From NCBI RefSeq assembly GCF_045223415.1, contig NZ_JBEQZJ010000036.1, forward strand, positions 1 through 39,523: a stretch of DNA of 39,523 nucleotides. Direction: 5' to 3'. Source of the DNA: Hoskinsella mucinilytica (lineage in GTDB: Bacteria > Bacillota_I > Bacilli_A > Erysipelotrichales > Erysipelotrichaceae). A program made the position numbers and the translations under genes. Position 1 is the first letter of the stretch. Every line of letters begins with the position of its first letter. Under the pieces are notes generated by a model, which had not been told where the DNA came from, searched no databases, and was given only the letters and a program-made list of their open reading frames with translations. Shown one piece after another: positions 1-8,639 of this stretch.

Positions 1-26
1 TCACCTAGGAATTCTCTTTTTTTCAC

Positions 27-1691
27 TTATTTTAATACAGCACCCTCGTCTGCACTGGCAACCATTCTAGAATAACGGTATAACCATCCTTCTTTGATCT
101 TTGGTTCCGGTTTGACCCATGCTTCCATACGTGCATCAAATTCAGCCTCATCAATCAAAACATTGATCTTTCCTTCATTGATATCAATGGCAATTTGATC
201 GCCTTCTTTCAGAATGGCAATCGGACCATGACTTGCGGCTTCCGGAGATACATGTCCGATTGCAGCACCTCTAGTTGCACCAGAGAAACGTCCATCGGTA
301 ATCAATGCGACATCCTTATCTAGCTTCATACCAGCAAGTGCACTGGTTGGATTTAACATTTCTCTCATACCAGGTCCGCCTTTAGGCCCTTCATAACGAA
401 TGACAACGACATCACCTTTCACGATCTTGCCCGCATAAATTGCCTCAATGGCATCTTCTTCACTGTCAAATACACGAGCAGGTCCTGTATGCACCATCAT
501 CTTCGGATCGACTGCACTACGTTTAACAACACAACCCTTTGGTGCGATATTTCCATAAAGGATCGCAATTCCACCGGTAGCACTATTAGGATGTTCAATA
601 TCTTTGATGATATTGTTATCTAAATTCACGGCATTGGCAATGTTTTCTTTTACCGTCTTTCCGGTAACTGTCATTAAATCAACATCAATCAGATGCTTCT
701 TTGATAACTCCATCATGACCGCCTGAACTCCACCAGCATGATAAAGATCTACGATATGATCCGGTCCTGCTGGCGCAAGTTTACATAAATTCGGTGTACA
801 TTTTGAAACCTCATTGATCAGATCCAGATCTAATTCAACATGAGCTTCTTTTGCAATCGCCAATAAATGTAATACCGTATTAGAAGAACATCCAAGAGCC
901 ATATCACAAGCCAATCCATTACGAAGTGATTTCGCATTGACGATATCTCTTGGTTTGATATCTTTGTTTACCATTTCCATGACTGCCATACCGGCCTTCT
1001 TCGCCAATTGTGTACGTGCTGAGTATACTGCCGGAATCGTACCATTTCCAGGCAAAGCGATTCCCAGTACCTCACATAAACAGTTCATAGAATTTGCGGT
1101 AAACATACCAGAACAAGAACCACATCCAGGGCATGCATTTTGCTCGATATGAGTTAATTCTTCCTCATCGATCATTCCTGCTTTTTTTGCACCTACTGCT
1201 TCAAACATTGTTGATAAACTCATTGCTTTACCACGATCATTTCCTGGAAGCATAGCGCCTCCGCTCATTACGACCGCAGGTACATTGACACGCAATGCAC
1301 CCATTAACATACCGGGAACGATCTTATCACAGTTAGGAACGAGCACCAATCCATCAAATCCATGTGCACGTGCCATTGTTTCTACACTATCTGCGATCAA
1401 TTCACGACTTGCCAAGGAATACTTCATTCCGATATGACCCATCGCAATACCATCACAAACGCCAATGCTTGGTACCATGATCGGTGTACCACCGGCCATA
1501 CGGATTCCTGCTTTTACTGCTTCTGTGATCTTATCCAGATGCAAATGCCCGGGAACGATTTCAGAATAAGCACTAACTACACCAATGATTGGGCGTTCTA
1601 GTTCTTCTTTCGTTAATCCAAGGGCGTAGAACAAGGAGCGCTGCGGTGCGCAAGCGTCTCCCTTGATTACTGAATCACTTGGTCTACCCAT
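27..1691 (-). CDS. ilvD: Dihydroxy-acid dehydratase
   Basis: Converts 2,3-dihydroxy-3-methylvalerate and 2,3-dihydroxyisovalerate to the 2-keto acids, the third common step of isoleucine and valine synthesis. The 554-residue length is full for the IlvD/Edd family. Visible motifs are GVCDGIAMGH (around residue 77), NCDK with Cys121, and CPGCGSCSGMF (Cys187, Cys190, Cys193), the cysteine-rich region that holds the Fe-S cluster. The early motif reads VPGH, as in the E. coli enzyme, rather than the PCN form of many [2Fe-2S] dehydratases; an oxygen-labile [4Fe-4S] enzyme is therefore likely, but this is inference. It is the last gene of the ilv operon, 12 nt after ilvC. The sequence before position 27 is too short to show a terminator. 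Confidence 0.97.
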   Translation of the reverse strand: MGRPSDSVIKGDACAPQRSLFYALGLTKEELERPIIGVVSAYSEIVPGHLHLDKITEAVKAGIRMAGGTPIMVPSIGVCDGIAMGHIGMKYSLASRELIADSVETMARAHGFDGLVLVPNCDKIVPGMLMGALRVNVPAVVMSGGAMLPGNDRGKAMSLSTMFEAVGAKKAGMIDEEELTHIEQNACPGCGSCSGMFTANSMNCLCEVLGIALPGNGTIPAVYSARTQLAKKAGMAVMEMVNKDIKPRDIVNAKSLRNGLACDMALGCSSNTVLHLLAIAKEAHVELDLDLINEVSKCTPNLCKLAPAGPDHIVDLYHAGGVQAVMMELSKKHLIDVDLMTVTGKTVKENIANAVNLDNNIIKDIEHPNSATGGIAILYGNIAPKGCVVKRSAVDPKMMVHTGPARVFDSEEDAIEAIYAGKIVKGDVVVIRYEGPKGGPGMREMLNPTSALAGMKLDKDVALITDGRFSGATRGAAIGHVSPEAASHGPIAILKEGDQIAIDINEGKINVLIDEAEFDARMEAWVKPEPKIKEGWLYRYSRMVASADEGAVLK

Positions 1692-1703
1692 AGTTTCACT
1701 TCC

Positions 1704-2699
1704 TTATTTTTTCAGCCAGCTCATCATTTTACGTAACTGAGCCCCAACTTTTTCACTCTGGTGTTCAGCATGAACTCTACGCATTGCCAAGAAGTGTGCA
1801 CGACCTGCTGATTTATTTTCGGTAATCCAATTACCTGCAAAAGTACCATCCTGAATTTCAGTTAATACTTTCTTCATTTCTTTTCTAGTTTCTTCTGTAA
1901 TCAAACGTTTTCCTGTTACATAATCACCATATTCTGCTGTATCGGAAATAGAATAACGCATCATTGCAAATCCGCCACTATTGATCAAATCAACGATCAG
2001 CTTCATTTCATGGATACATTCAAAATAAGCCATTTCAGGAGCATAACCTGCTTCAACCAAAGTATCAAAACCTGCCTGCATCAATTCACATACACCACCG
2101 CATAATACTGCCTGCTCACCGAATAAGTCAGTTTCTGTTTCTTCTTTGAATGTAGTTTCAATGATACCTGCACGACCTGCACCGATACCACAAGCATAAG
2201 CCAATGCATAATCACGTGCTTTACCACTTTCATCTTGATGAATAGCAATCAATGATGGAACACCACGCCCCTCTAAGTATTGAGAACGAACAGTGTGTCC
2301 AGGTCCCTTAGGAGCACACATCACAACATCGACACCTTTAGGTGCAACGATCTGATTGAAATGAATAGCGAAACCATGTGCAAACATCAATACATTTCCT
2401 TCTTCTAGATTTGGTTCGATATCCTGTTTGAAGATGTCCGGTTGATTCTGATCTGGTGTTAGAATCATAACGAAATCACCAGCTTTTGCTGCTTCTGCAG
2501 TATCCATGACACACAATCCTGCGGCTTCAGCCTTAGCACGACTTGCACTTCCTGCACGTAAACCTACGACAACATTCACACCACTGTCTTTTAAGTTTTG
2601 AGCATGTGCATGTCCTTGACTTCCATAACCGATGATTGCTACTGTTTTGCCTTTCAACAAGTCTAAATTACAATCTGAATCATAATACATTTTAACCAT
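1704..2699 (-). CDS. ilvC: Ketol-acid reductoisomerase, short class I
   Basis: NADPH-dependent isomerisation and reduction of acetolactate or acetohydroxybutyrate, second common step of branched-chain amino acid synthesis. At 331 residues it is the short class I form rather than the roughly 490-residue E. coli type. The N-terminal Rossmann motif GYGSQGHAHAQNL (about residue 24) and the magnesium/knotted C-terminal domain with DLFGEQAVLCGG and the YFECIHE helix are present. The start ATG follows an AGGAGG site. A 59-nt gap separates it from ilvN and contains a small hairpin (2745-2760, AAACAC/GTGTTT) without a U-tract, so read-through from ilvN is expected. Confidence 0.97.
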   Translation of the reverse strand: MVKMYYDSDCNLDLLKGKTVAIIGYGSQGHAHAQNLKDSGVNVVVGLRAGSASRAKAEAAGLCVMDTAEAAKAGDFVMILTPDQNQPDIFKQDIEPNLEEGNVLMFAHGFAIHFNQIVAPKGVDVVMCAPKGPGHTVRSQYLEGRGVPSLIAIHQDESGKARDYALAYACGIGAGRAGIIETTFKEETETDLFGEQAVLCGGVCELMQAGFDTLVEAGYAPEMAYFECIHEMKLIVDLINSGGFAMMRYSISDTAEYGDYVTGKRLITEETRKEMKKVLTEIQDGTFAGNWITENKSAGRAHFLAMRRVHAEHQSEKVGAQLRKMMSWLKK

Positions 2700-2758
2700 T
2701 TTCTTTTCCTCCTGATAGTTCTCTTATCTTTTTTTATTTTATTGAAACACGAATGTGT

Positions 2759-3250
2759 TTAATAAACCGTTTCTTTGGTCAGGGCCAATGCGGCTCCGCC
2801 AGTCCTACACACCTCTTGAATGTGATACTCTCGCAACTCTTCGACAAACACATTGATGGTTGCAGGTGTTGCTGTCAATTCTACGATGCAACATCCTTCT
2901 TCTATAATCTGTTTTCTTGCGCCAAAATCTTCTAAAACTCCATCAAGTGCTTCTAGCTGATTTTTATTAGGTTTTAGTTTGATCAAAGCTACTTCTCGGA
3001 TAAACTGTTGTTCATCCGGTATCAACGATACGATCTTCACATCCTCCAACTTATCCAGTTGTAAACGAATCTGAGTGATGATGTTTTCATCACCATGTGT
3101 TGCGATCGTCACTCTTGAATAATCATCGTTTTCTGTTTCCCCAACTGCAAGAGAATCAATATTAAACCCTCTTTGTCCAAACATATTGGTAATTCTTGTC
3201 AAGACACCGAAATGATTTGCGACCAATAGGGATAAAATCACTTTATTCAT
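2759..3250 (-). CDS. ilvN: Acetolactate synthase small (regulatory) subunit
   Basis: Regulatory subunit that stabilises IlvB and confers valine feedback sensitivity. The N-terminal ACT domain begins MNKVILSLLVANHFGVL and continues through GQRGFNIDSL; the C-terminal ALS_ss_C-like domain ends near the stop. The reading frame stays open upstream to 3328, inside ilvB, but the ATG at 3250 is chosen because it follows a GGGGTGTAAGG-type ribosome site, matches the family N-terminus, and gives 163 residues, the usual size. It lies 14 nt downstream of ilvB in the same operon. Because the usual E. coli symbols ilvN and ilvH name isozyme-specific subunits, the symbol is by operon context. Confidence 0.95.
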   Translation of the reverse strand: MNKVILSLLVANHFGVLTRITNMFGQRGFNIDSLAVGETENDDYSRVTIATHGDENIITQIRLQLDKLEDVKIVSLIPDEQQFIREVALIKLKPNKNQLEALDGVLEDFGARKQIIEEGCCIVELTATPATINVFVEELREYHIQEVCRTGGAALALTKETVY

Positions 3251-3264
3251 CCTTACACCCCTTT

Positions 3265-4935
3265 CTAATTGCCATATAGAATGATATCCTCTCCACTTTT
3301 TCCAGGTGGAATGATAGGATATACACAATCATCTTTATCGATCATACAATCGACAATACAAGGCACCTTGCTACTGATGGCTTCTTTCATCACCTTTTCA
3401 ATTTCATGACGGTTATGAATACGTAAGCCCTTTGCACCAAAGGCTTGAGCAAGCTTCACATAATCGGTTTTTCGATCAATGGAAGTATTAGAATAACGAT
3501 GTTCATAAAATAAAGATTGCCATTGTCTTACCATACCAAGTACGGTATTATTGAAGATCAATACCACGATCGGAATATTTTCACTTACTGCAACTGCCAT
3601 TTCATTCATGTTCATATGAAAGCTTCCATCTCCGCTAACCAAAACCACCGGTCGATTAGGATTTGCTGTTTTTGCTCCGATGGCTGCTCCCATCCCAAAT
3701 CCCATTGTACCAAGTCCGCAAGAAGAAATAAAGCTTCTCGGCCTAGAAAATTGATAATATTGAGCCATGATCATCTGATGTTGACCTACATCTGTCACAA
3801 TGATAGCATCCTCTCCAACGATATGATGAAGGGTAAGAGCCAGATCTCTTGGATCAACACCATCGCCAGGTTTCGCTGTTGGTAAGCCTACCTTTGTCTT
3901 AAAATCTTTTAATGTATTGGTCCATTCCGTGTGCTTGGTTTCCGGAATACGCTGAATCATTTGTTTTAGGATATATTTTGCATCTCCTACAATGGAGATA
4001 TCTGTCATTACATTTTTTGATATTTCAGATGCATCGATATCGAAGTGAATGATTTTCGCATTTTTACCGAATTCATCACGATTTCCTGCCACTCGATCAG
4101 AGAATCTAGCTCCGATAGCAATGATCAAATCTGTATTTAAGGTCGCATAATTACTTACCGGTGTTCCATGCATTCCGATCATACCCAAATATAAATCATA
4201 ATCATATGGTACTGCGGACAATCCCATCATAGAACAACTCACCGGAATATCCATATGCTTAGAGAATTGTAATAGCTCCTTAGTTGCATTGCTGCTTAAT
4301 ACACCACCACCTGCATAGATCATTGGACGTTTCGCCTTACGAATCTCTTCCATGGCATTTTCAAACACAACATCGTCAACCTTAGGAAGTTTACGGATAC
4401 GGAAACGAGGAAGTTTCACATAATCGGTGATAGCAGCAGTGACATCTTTTGGAATATCAATCAATACAGGACCTTTTCTACCTGAATTGGCAATCACAAA
4501 TGCCTTTCTGACCACAGCCGCAAGATCTTCTACATCCTGAACAATAAAATTATGTTTTGTAATCGGCATCGTGATACCTGTAATATTCACCTCTTGGAAA
4601 GAATCTCTTCCTAATAGATCATTACTGACATTTCCGGTAATTGCCACGACCGGGATAGAATCCATATATGCTGTCGCAATCCCTGTAACCAAGTTGGTTG
4701 CCCCAGGTCCCGAAGTCGCTAAACATACACCGGTTTTTCCCGTTGAACGTGCATATCCATCTGCAGCATGTGCCGCACCTTGTTCATGACTAGTCACGAT
4801 ATGACGGATATCTTCACTTCTTTCATATAAAGCATCATATATATTTAATACTGATCCACCAGGATAACCGAAAATCGTATCCACGCCCTGATCGATCAAT
4901 GCTTGAATCAGTATTTGCGAGCCATTCATTTTCAT
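3265..4935 (-). CDS. ilvB: Acetolactate synthase large (catalytic) subunit
   Basis: ThDP- and FAD-dependent acetohydroxyacid synthase: condenses pyruvate with pyruvate or 2-ketobutyrate, the first common step of valine and isoleucine synthesis. At 556 residues it is full length. The N-terminal ThDP domain has the activating glutamate in SHEQGAAHAADGYAR (about residue 50), then LATSGPGATNLVTGIATAY. The C-terminal domain carries the ThDP/Mg motif GDGSFHMNMNE followed by NN. The start ATG lies 12 nt after the ilvA stop with a GGAGGTAGC ribosome site. Catalytic anaerobic acetolactate synthase (AlsS) is an alternative in the same superfamily, but the adjoining ACT subunit and operon argue for the anabolic enzyme. 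Confidence 0.96.
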   Translation of the reverse strand: MKMNGSQILIQALIDQGVDTIFGYPGGSVLNIYDALYERSEDIRHIVTSHEQGAAHAADGYARSTGKTGVCLATSGPGATNLVTGIATAYMDSIPVVAITGNVSNDLLGRDSFQEVNITGITMPITKHNFIVQDVEDLAAVVRKAFVIANSGRKGPVLIDIPKDVTAAITDYVKLPRFRIRKLPKVDDVVFENAMEEIRKAKRPMIYAGGGVLSSNATKELLQFSKHMDIPVSCSMMGLSAVPYDYDLYLGMIGMHGTPVSNYATLNTDLIIAIGARFSDRVAGNRDEFGKNAKIIHFDIDASEISKNVMTDISIVGDAKYILKQMIQRIPETKHTEWTNTLKDFKTKVGLPTAKPGDGVDPRDLALTLHHIVGEDAIIVTDVGQHQMIMAQYYQFSRPRSFISSCGLGTMGFGMGAAIGAKTANPNRPVVLVSGDGSFHMNMNEMAVAVSENIPIVVLIFNNTVLGMVRQWQSLFYEHRYSNTSIDRKTDYVKLAQAFGAKGLRIHNRHEIEKVMKEAISSKVPCIVDCMIDKDDCVYPIIPPGKSGEDIILYGN

Positions 4936-4947
4936 AATGCTACCTCC

Positions 4948-6150
4948 TTACTCCATCGTAATTTCATAACCCTTTTTCCTTAATGATTTGATCAACGCTT
5001 CTCCATGTTCTTTACTTCTGACCTCAACTGCCAGATGTAAAATTGTTTCGTTTAAATTAAGATCTGCTTGAATTCGGTCATATTGAATTTGTATGATATT
5101 GGCATTTGCTGTTGTAATCAAATGAGTCAAGTGTTCCAATGCTCCTGGAACATCTAACATCAACACTTTGAATTTTATATTTCTTCCTCGTGTCACAAGC
5201 CCTTTTTCTACAACCTTGTGAATAAAGCTCACATCGATATTACCACCGGAAAGAACACAAACCACACGTTTTCCTTTACAATCGATCTTACCAGCCAACA
5301 CTGCCGCAAGACTTGCTGCACCAGATGGTTCTACCACTTGTTTTTCTCGTTCTAGAAGTAATAGAATGGTAGAAGCGATTTCATTATCACTTACCGTTAC
5401 CATATTATCTACATTCTGATTGATCAGATCCACGGTAACCTTACCCGGTTGATTTACAGCAATTCCATCCGCAATCGTATTGACATGATCGGTAGTGGTA
5501 TATGCTTTGTTATGGTAGGATTGCACGATGGCACTAGCTCCCTCTGCTTGCACACCTACTACTTTAATTCTCGGATTGATATGCTTTGCATAATAACTGA
5601 TTCCTGCAAGCAATCCACCACCGCCTGCTGGAACAACGATCATATCGACATTTGGTAGATCATGACAAATTTCATAGGCAATCGTTCCCTGTCCTGCTAT
5701 GACATCTTCATCATCAAATGGATGAATAAAGGTCGCATTTTTTTCTTTTTGAAGCTTTAATGCTTCTTGATAACATTCATCATAACAATCTCCAGCCAAT
5801 ACGACATCTGCTCCATAGCCTTGTGTTGCACTGACTTTCGCAATCGGTGTACTTTTCGGCATTACGATGGTCGCATGCATTCCTAAGATACTACTGGCAT
5901 AACTGACACCTTGTGCATGATTTCCAGCACTGCTGGCAATGACCTCACTTGTTTTTCCCTCTTCCTTCAATTTCGCCAATTTATTAAATGCTCCACGAAC
6001 TTTGAAAGAACCTGTCTTTTGACGGTTTTCACATTTTAGATACAGCTGACATCCACTCATTTGTGAGAATGTCGCTGAACTAGTTACCTTAACGTTATGG
6101 ATATTCCCGGCAAGTCGCTCTGCCGCTTTCTCGATATCTTTACAATCCAT
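4948..6150 (-). CDS. ilvA: Threonine dehydratase with one C-terminal ACT domain
   Basis: PLP-dependent deamination of threonine to 2-ketobutyrate, the entry step to isoleucine. The PLP lysine is Lys50 in KTGSFKVRGAFNK, the glycine loop is VPAGGGGLLAGIS, and SGGNID lies near the end of the catalytic domain (about residue 310). A single ACT-like domain follows (FKVLMLDVPGALEHL), giving 400 residues rather than the 514-residue two-ACT-domain E. coli IlvA. The frame is open to 6195, but the ATG at 6150 is preceded by AAGGAGGAGTAT and gives the family N-terminus; the extra codons lie in the attenuator. First structural gene of the ilv operon, so a biosynthetic role is inferred despite similarity in architecture to catabolic TdcB-like enzymes. 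Confidence 0.93.
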   Translation of the reverse strand: MDCKDIEKAAERLAGNIHNVKVTSSATFSQMSGCQLYLKCENRQKTGSFKVRGAFNKLAKLKEEGKTSEVIASSAGNHAQGVSYASSILGMHATIVMPKSTPIAKVSATQGYGADVVLAGDCYDECYQEALKLQKEKNATFIHPFDDEDVIAGQGTIAYEICHDLPNVDMIVVPAGGGGLLAGISYYAKHINPRIKVVGVQAEGASAIVQSYHNKAYTTTDHVNTIADGIAVNQPGKVTVDLINQNVDNMVTVSDNEIASTILLLLEREKQVVEPSGAASLAAVLAGKIDCKGKRVVCVLSGGNIDVSFIHKVVEKGLVTRGRNIKFKVLMLDVPGALEHLTHLITTANANIIQIQYDRIQADLNLNETILHLAVEVRSKEHGEALIKSLRKKGYEITME

Positions 6151-6177
6151 ATACTCCTCCTTGACCTCAACTCTTAT

Positions 6178-6210
6178 AAAAAAGCAGCCACGCAATGGAT
6201 AGCTGCTTTT
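6178..6210 (-). terminator. Attenuator terminator of the ilv leader
   Basis: On the minus strand AAAGCAGC and GCTGCTTT form an 8-bp stem enclosing a loop of about 12 nt, followed directly by a run of six T. It lies between the leader-peptide stop and ilvA. The 5' arm is also one half of the alternative antiterminator helix. Confidence 0.88.
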
Positions 6211-6293
6211 CTTTCTTTACTCACATCCTTGTGCCTAAACAAAAATGATCTGTTGTGAACCTAGCGAATAGGTTATCGGAAAGAAAAACAGAT
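6203..6293 (-). promoter_or_regulatory. ilv antiterminator and protector helices
   Basis: In the RNA sense (minus strand), CTGTTTTTCTTTC (6279-6291) can pair with GAAAGAAAAGCAG (6203-6215) over 13 bp with one G-U pair. The second strand contains most of the 5' arm of the attenuator terminator, so the two structures exclude each other. A competing hairpin, ATCTGTT (6287-6293) with AACAGAT (6248-6254) and an inner AACCTA/TAGGTT stem (6258-6274), would sequester the first strand and favour termination. The antiterminator strand starts two codons after the Leu/Ile/Val run of the leader peptide, the geometry expected for ribosome-stalling attenuation. Pairing was read by eye, not folded. Confidence 0.8.
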
Positions 6294-6346
6294 TGACGTA
6301 GGACTATGAGAATAATAATGACAATTAAACTATAGATCACTTGCAT
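6221..6346 (-). CDS. ilvL: ilv operon leader peptide (41 aa)
   Basis: Short reading frame starting with ATG about 30 nt after the predicted transcription start, preceded by a purine-rich GGAAGTGGAG site, and ending TGA about 10 nt before the terminator stem region. The peptide begins MQVIYSLIVIIILIVLRQS: codons 7-16 are ten consecutive Leu, Ile or Val codons (TTA ATT GTC ATT ATT ATT CTC ATA GTC CTA), exactly the end products of the downstream operon. This is the signature of leader peptides such as those of enterobacterial ilv operons. The peptide itself probably has no function; translation speed through it is the sensor. No T-box sequence was found in this leader. The gene is too short for usual gene callers. 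Confidence 0.85.
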   Translation of the reverse strand: MQVIYSLIVIIILIVLRQSVFLSDNLFARFTTDHFCLGTRM

Positions 6347-6380
6347 CTGCTCCACTTCCTTTCACGTGTTGATGTCTATA

Positions 6381-6409
6381 AGGATAAAACTTTTTCATGA
6401 TTTTGTCAA
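6381..6409 (-). promoter_or_regulatory. ilv operon promoter
   Basis: On the minus strand TTGACA (6404-6409), a 17-nt spacer and TATCCT (6381-6386). The expected transcription start is near 6375, about 30 nt before the leader-peptide ATG. Confidence 0.8.
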
Positions 6410-6490
6410 TGCTTTTTACAATTATTTTCATTTAAATTGTAAACAAAGTTTCATTTTTCATGAAAACCATAACATTTCATGAAACAACCC

Positions 6491-6519
6491 TTTTCATTGT
6501 TTCGTCCCTAAGGTATAAT
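6491..6519 (+). promoter_or_regulatory. Probable promoter of the DUF815 gene
   Basis: A perfect TATAAT at 6514-6519 with a weak TTTTCA at 6491-6496 (17-nt spacer), about 28 nt before the start codon. The -35 assignment is uncertain. Confidence 0.55.
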
Positions 6520-6546
6520 AGACCTAAATGGAAAGGAGACATTTCT

Positions 6547-7848
6547 ATGTATAAAGAATGTTCTAAATTAATACTTTTTCGTGATTTGGGAAAAGATAGC
6601 ATCTTGTATCAGCTATCCGATATCTTTCACGATTTTGATATGGAGGCTGATAGTGAAACACATTTGATCGAACGCATCTATGAACAGATCAAGGCTTTGT
6701 TGGATCTATCTACCAGCTATGGTTTTGATGATAATTTATGGCATAACTACTTAACCTTTTTATTATTGATGAATGAGAATAGTTTCACGCTCGTTAGTGA
6801 AAAACAAGGCGCAATGGATGGTAGCGTCAATCACTTTGCGCTGAATGATTGTAACGTATTCAAAGCTTTGTTCGATTATGATTTCAGTAAGATCGAGGAA
6901 GCACTTGATATCGATTGTTTCACGACCATCAATAACTATCATGCAATTACCAAAAAAGAACGCATGTACAACAAGAATGTGAGTGATATGGTCAAACGGA
7001 TCTCAAAACAAATCGAACAGGCAAAAGACGGCAAAGAACTGTTTTCTATCATTACTGATTTTTATGCCCAATATGGGGTTGGTATGTTTGGATTAAACAA
7101 AGCTTTTCGTATTCGCTCTACAACAGATGGTGTTTCGTTTTTACCAATCAATAATATGGAAAATGTAGTGTTACAAGATCTTGTTGGTTATGAGATCCAA
7201 AAACGAATGTTGGTGGATAATACCAAAGCATTTGTAGAAGGAAAACCCGCAAACAATGTCCTTTTATATGGTGATAGCGGAACTGGTAAATCCACAAGTA
7301 TCAAAGCAATCGTAAATGAATTCTACAAAGATGGACTACGAATGATCGAAATCTATAAGCATCAATTCAAAGATCTTTCCAATATCATTGCGCAAATCAA
7401 AAATCGTAATTATCGGTTTATTATTTATATGGATGATCTTTCCTTTGAAGAATTTGAAATTGAATATAAGTTTTTAAAAGCCGTCATTGAAGGTGGTGTC
7501 GAAACAAAACCGGATAATGTTTTGATTTACGCTACAAGCAATCGTCGTCATTTAGTTAAGGAAACATGGAAGGATCGTGATGATATGAGCGATGATGGAT
7601 TACATCATTCTGATACCATGCAGGAAAAACTTAGTCTTGTTGCTCGATTCGGTTTAAGTATTTGTTATGAAAAACCAAATCAAAAGAATTACTTCCATAT
7701 CGTATGTGAATTGGCTAAGAAACATCCGGAATTAACCTTAAGTGAAGAGGAATTAATTGCCGAAGCAAGAAAATGGGAGCTCAGCCATGGTGGTATGACA
7801 GGACGTGCTGCCCAACAGTTGATCAATCATCTATTAGGAACAATATAA
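6547..7848 (+). CDS. DUF815-family AAA ATP-binding protein
   Basis: A 433-residue P-loop ATPase of the DUF815 family, common in Bacillota and without an established function. Walker A is GDSGTGKST at residues 242-250 and Walker B is FIIYMDDLSFE with Asp296 and Asp297; the ATSNRRHLV segment resembles an AAA sensor-1 strand. The N-terminal half (about 1-215) is a helical region without recognised motifs. The frame is open to 6460, but the ATG at 6547 is preceded by GGAAAGGAGA and by a TATAAT box, so it is preferred. It stands alone on the plus strand between the ilv promoter region and a strong terminator. ORC/Cdc6-like or other AAA activities would be guesses. Confidence 0.9.
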   Translation: MYKECSKLILFRDLGKDSILYQLSDIFHDFDMEADSETHLIERIYEQIKALLDLSTSYGFDDNLWHNYLTFLLLMNENSFTLVSEKQGAMDGSVNHFALNDCNVFKALFDYDFSKIEEALDIDCFTTINNYHAITKKERMYNKNVSDMVKRISKQIEQAKDGKELFSIITDFYAQYGVGMFGLNKAFRIRSTTDGVSFLPINNMENVVLQDLVGYEIQKRMLVDNTKAFVEGKPANNVLLYGDSGTGKSTSIKAIVNEFYKDGLRMIEIYKHQFKDLSNIIAQIKNRNYRFIIYMDDLSFEEFEIEYKFLKAVIEGGVETKPDNVLIYATSNRRHLVKETWKDRDDMSDDGLHHSDTMQEKLSLVARFGLSICYEKPNQKNYFHIVCELAKKHPELTLSEEELIAEARKWELSHGGMTGRAAQQLINHLLGTI

Positions 7849-7889
7849 GAAAAGGGTGAAATACATTTTCAGTATTTCACCCTTTTCTT
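7847..7889. terminator. Convergent terminator hairpin
   Basis: AAGAAAAGGGTGAAATAC and its exact inverted copy form an 18-bp stem with a 7-nt loop. It begins in the stop codon of the DUF815 gene and ends just before the stop of the minus-strand small gene, so it can serve both. The T-rich 3' arm favours the plus strand. Confidence 0.88.
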
Positions 7890-7890
7890 G

Positions 7891-8025
7891 TTACTCACCA
7901 CCAGGTCCATCTTTACGTTCTCTGGTATCCGGATAATATTTCAAATTTTGGTTGGACCATTGATTATTCCCGGCTGTTTTCTTGTTTTCTTTCTCATATT
8001 CTTTTTGATTCGTTTCTTTCTTCAT
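7891..8025 (-). CDS. Small hydrophilic protein (44 aa), unknown
   Basis: A 44-codon frame starting MKKETNQKEYEKENKKT and ending in YYPDTRERKDGPGGE. The ATG is preceded by AGGTGATACT, a fair ribosome site, and the stop abuts a strong terminator hairpin; both support a real gene. The product is highly charged, has no membrane segment or cysteine, and is rich in Lys, Glu, Asn and Gln, so it is probably disordered. The conserved-looking WSNQNLKYYPDTRERKDGPGG tail end suggests a family, but I do not recognise it with certainty. It lies 48 nt downstream of the DUF6434 gene, probably on the same transcript. Confidence 0.6.
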   Translation of the reverse strand: MKKETNQKEYEKENKKTAGNNQWSNQNLKYYPDTRERKDGPGGE

Positions 8026-8073
8026 AGTATCACCTGATCTTAGGTTGGCTATCTTTTTGATTATTTATTCCTT

Positions 8074-8631
8074 CTATTTGCAAAGTACCTTCAAATCTTC
8101 TCGTTCATAGGCATGACTTCCTTGCTTTTGTTTCTTATCCTTCCAACAAAGGATGGCATCCTGCAATGACTTTCCTTGATTATCCGCAAAAAAGTCACGA
8201 ATATAGGTATTATATTCAAACTGTTGATCGATCGTTGTCTTCTTTTCCTTTTTCTCCTTTATTAGTTGCGGATAGACAGCGACAGCATCACGATAGGTTT
8301 TTCCTTCATTTGCTTTCAACCATTTTTGAAAAGGTACATAAAAACGAAATCCTTTTCCTAAATGTTGTATAAAAAAAGCTCTTTTTTTCTCTGAACAGGA
8401 AATGGGTAATGTAATGATAGAATCCAGTGTGATATCCTCATCATTTGCTTTCGGTTGTTTCTTTTTGAGGGATATCTTTTCACCCGTTTCTAAATAATGG
8501 GCAATGATTTCTTTTAATTCCAATTTGCTTCCATTACTTTGAAGTCCATGTCTTTTACAAAAAGCCTGAAGTTCTTCCTTTTTTATATAGGTATCTAAAA
8601 ATTCTTGTTTCTTCATTTGATCAATGTTCAT
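8074..8631 (-). CDS. SAP-like / DUF6434 domain protein
   Basis: A 185-residue protein with two visible parts. Residues about 15-52 (YIKKEELQAFCKRHGL and following) resemble a SAP helix-extended-helix nucleic-acid-binding motif. Residues about 75-180 contain a repeated-looking pattern, GKGFRFYVPFQKWLKAN and later FEYNTYIRDFFADNQGK, typical of the DUF6434 family. It is basic overall, consistent with DNA or RNA binding, but no catalytic motif is seen and the function is unknown. The start ATG follows GAGGTAGAAC. It lies 8 nt after the 63-residue membrane protein gene and upstream of the 44-residue gene, suggesting one small operon. Confidence 0.8.
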   Translation of the reverse strand: MNIDQMKKQEFLDTYIKKEELQAFCKRHGLQSNGSKLELKEIIAHYLETGEKISLKKKQPKANDEDITLDSIITLPISCSEKKRAFFIQHLGKGFRFYVPFQKWLKANEGKTYRDAVAVYPQLIKEKKEKKTTIDQQFEYNTYIRDFFADNQGKSLQDAILCWKDKKQKQGSHAYEREDLKVLCK

Positions 8632-8639
8632 GTTCTACC

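Noticed and set aside
2745..2760. Hairpin between ilvN and ilvC as a terminator
   Set aside because: Only six base pairs and no T-run on the transcribed strand; ilvC and ilvD need read-through.
6178..6380. T-box riboswitch in the ilv leader
   Set aside because: No TGGNACC core, no specifier-loop or stem I motifs are seen; the leader-peptide model explains all visible parts.
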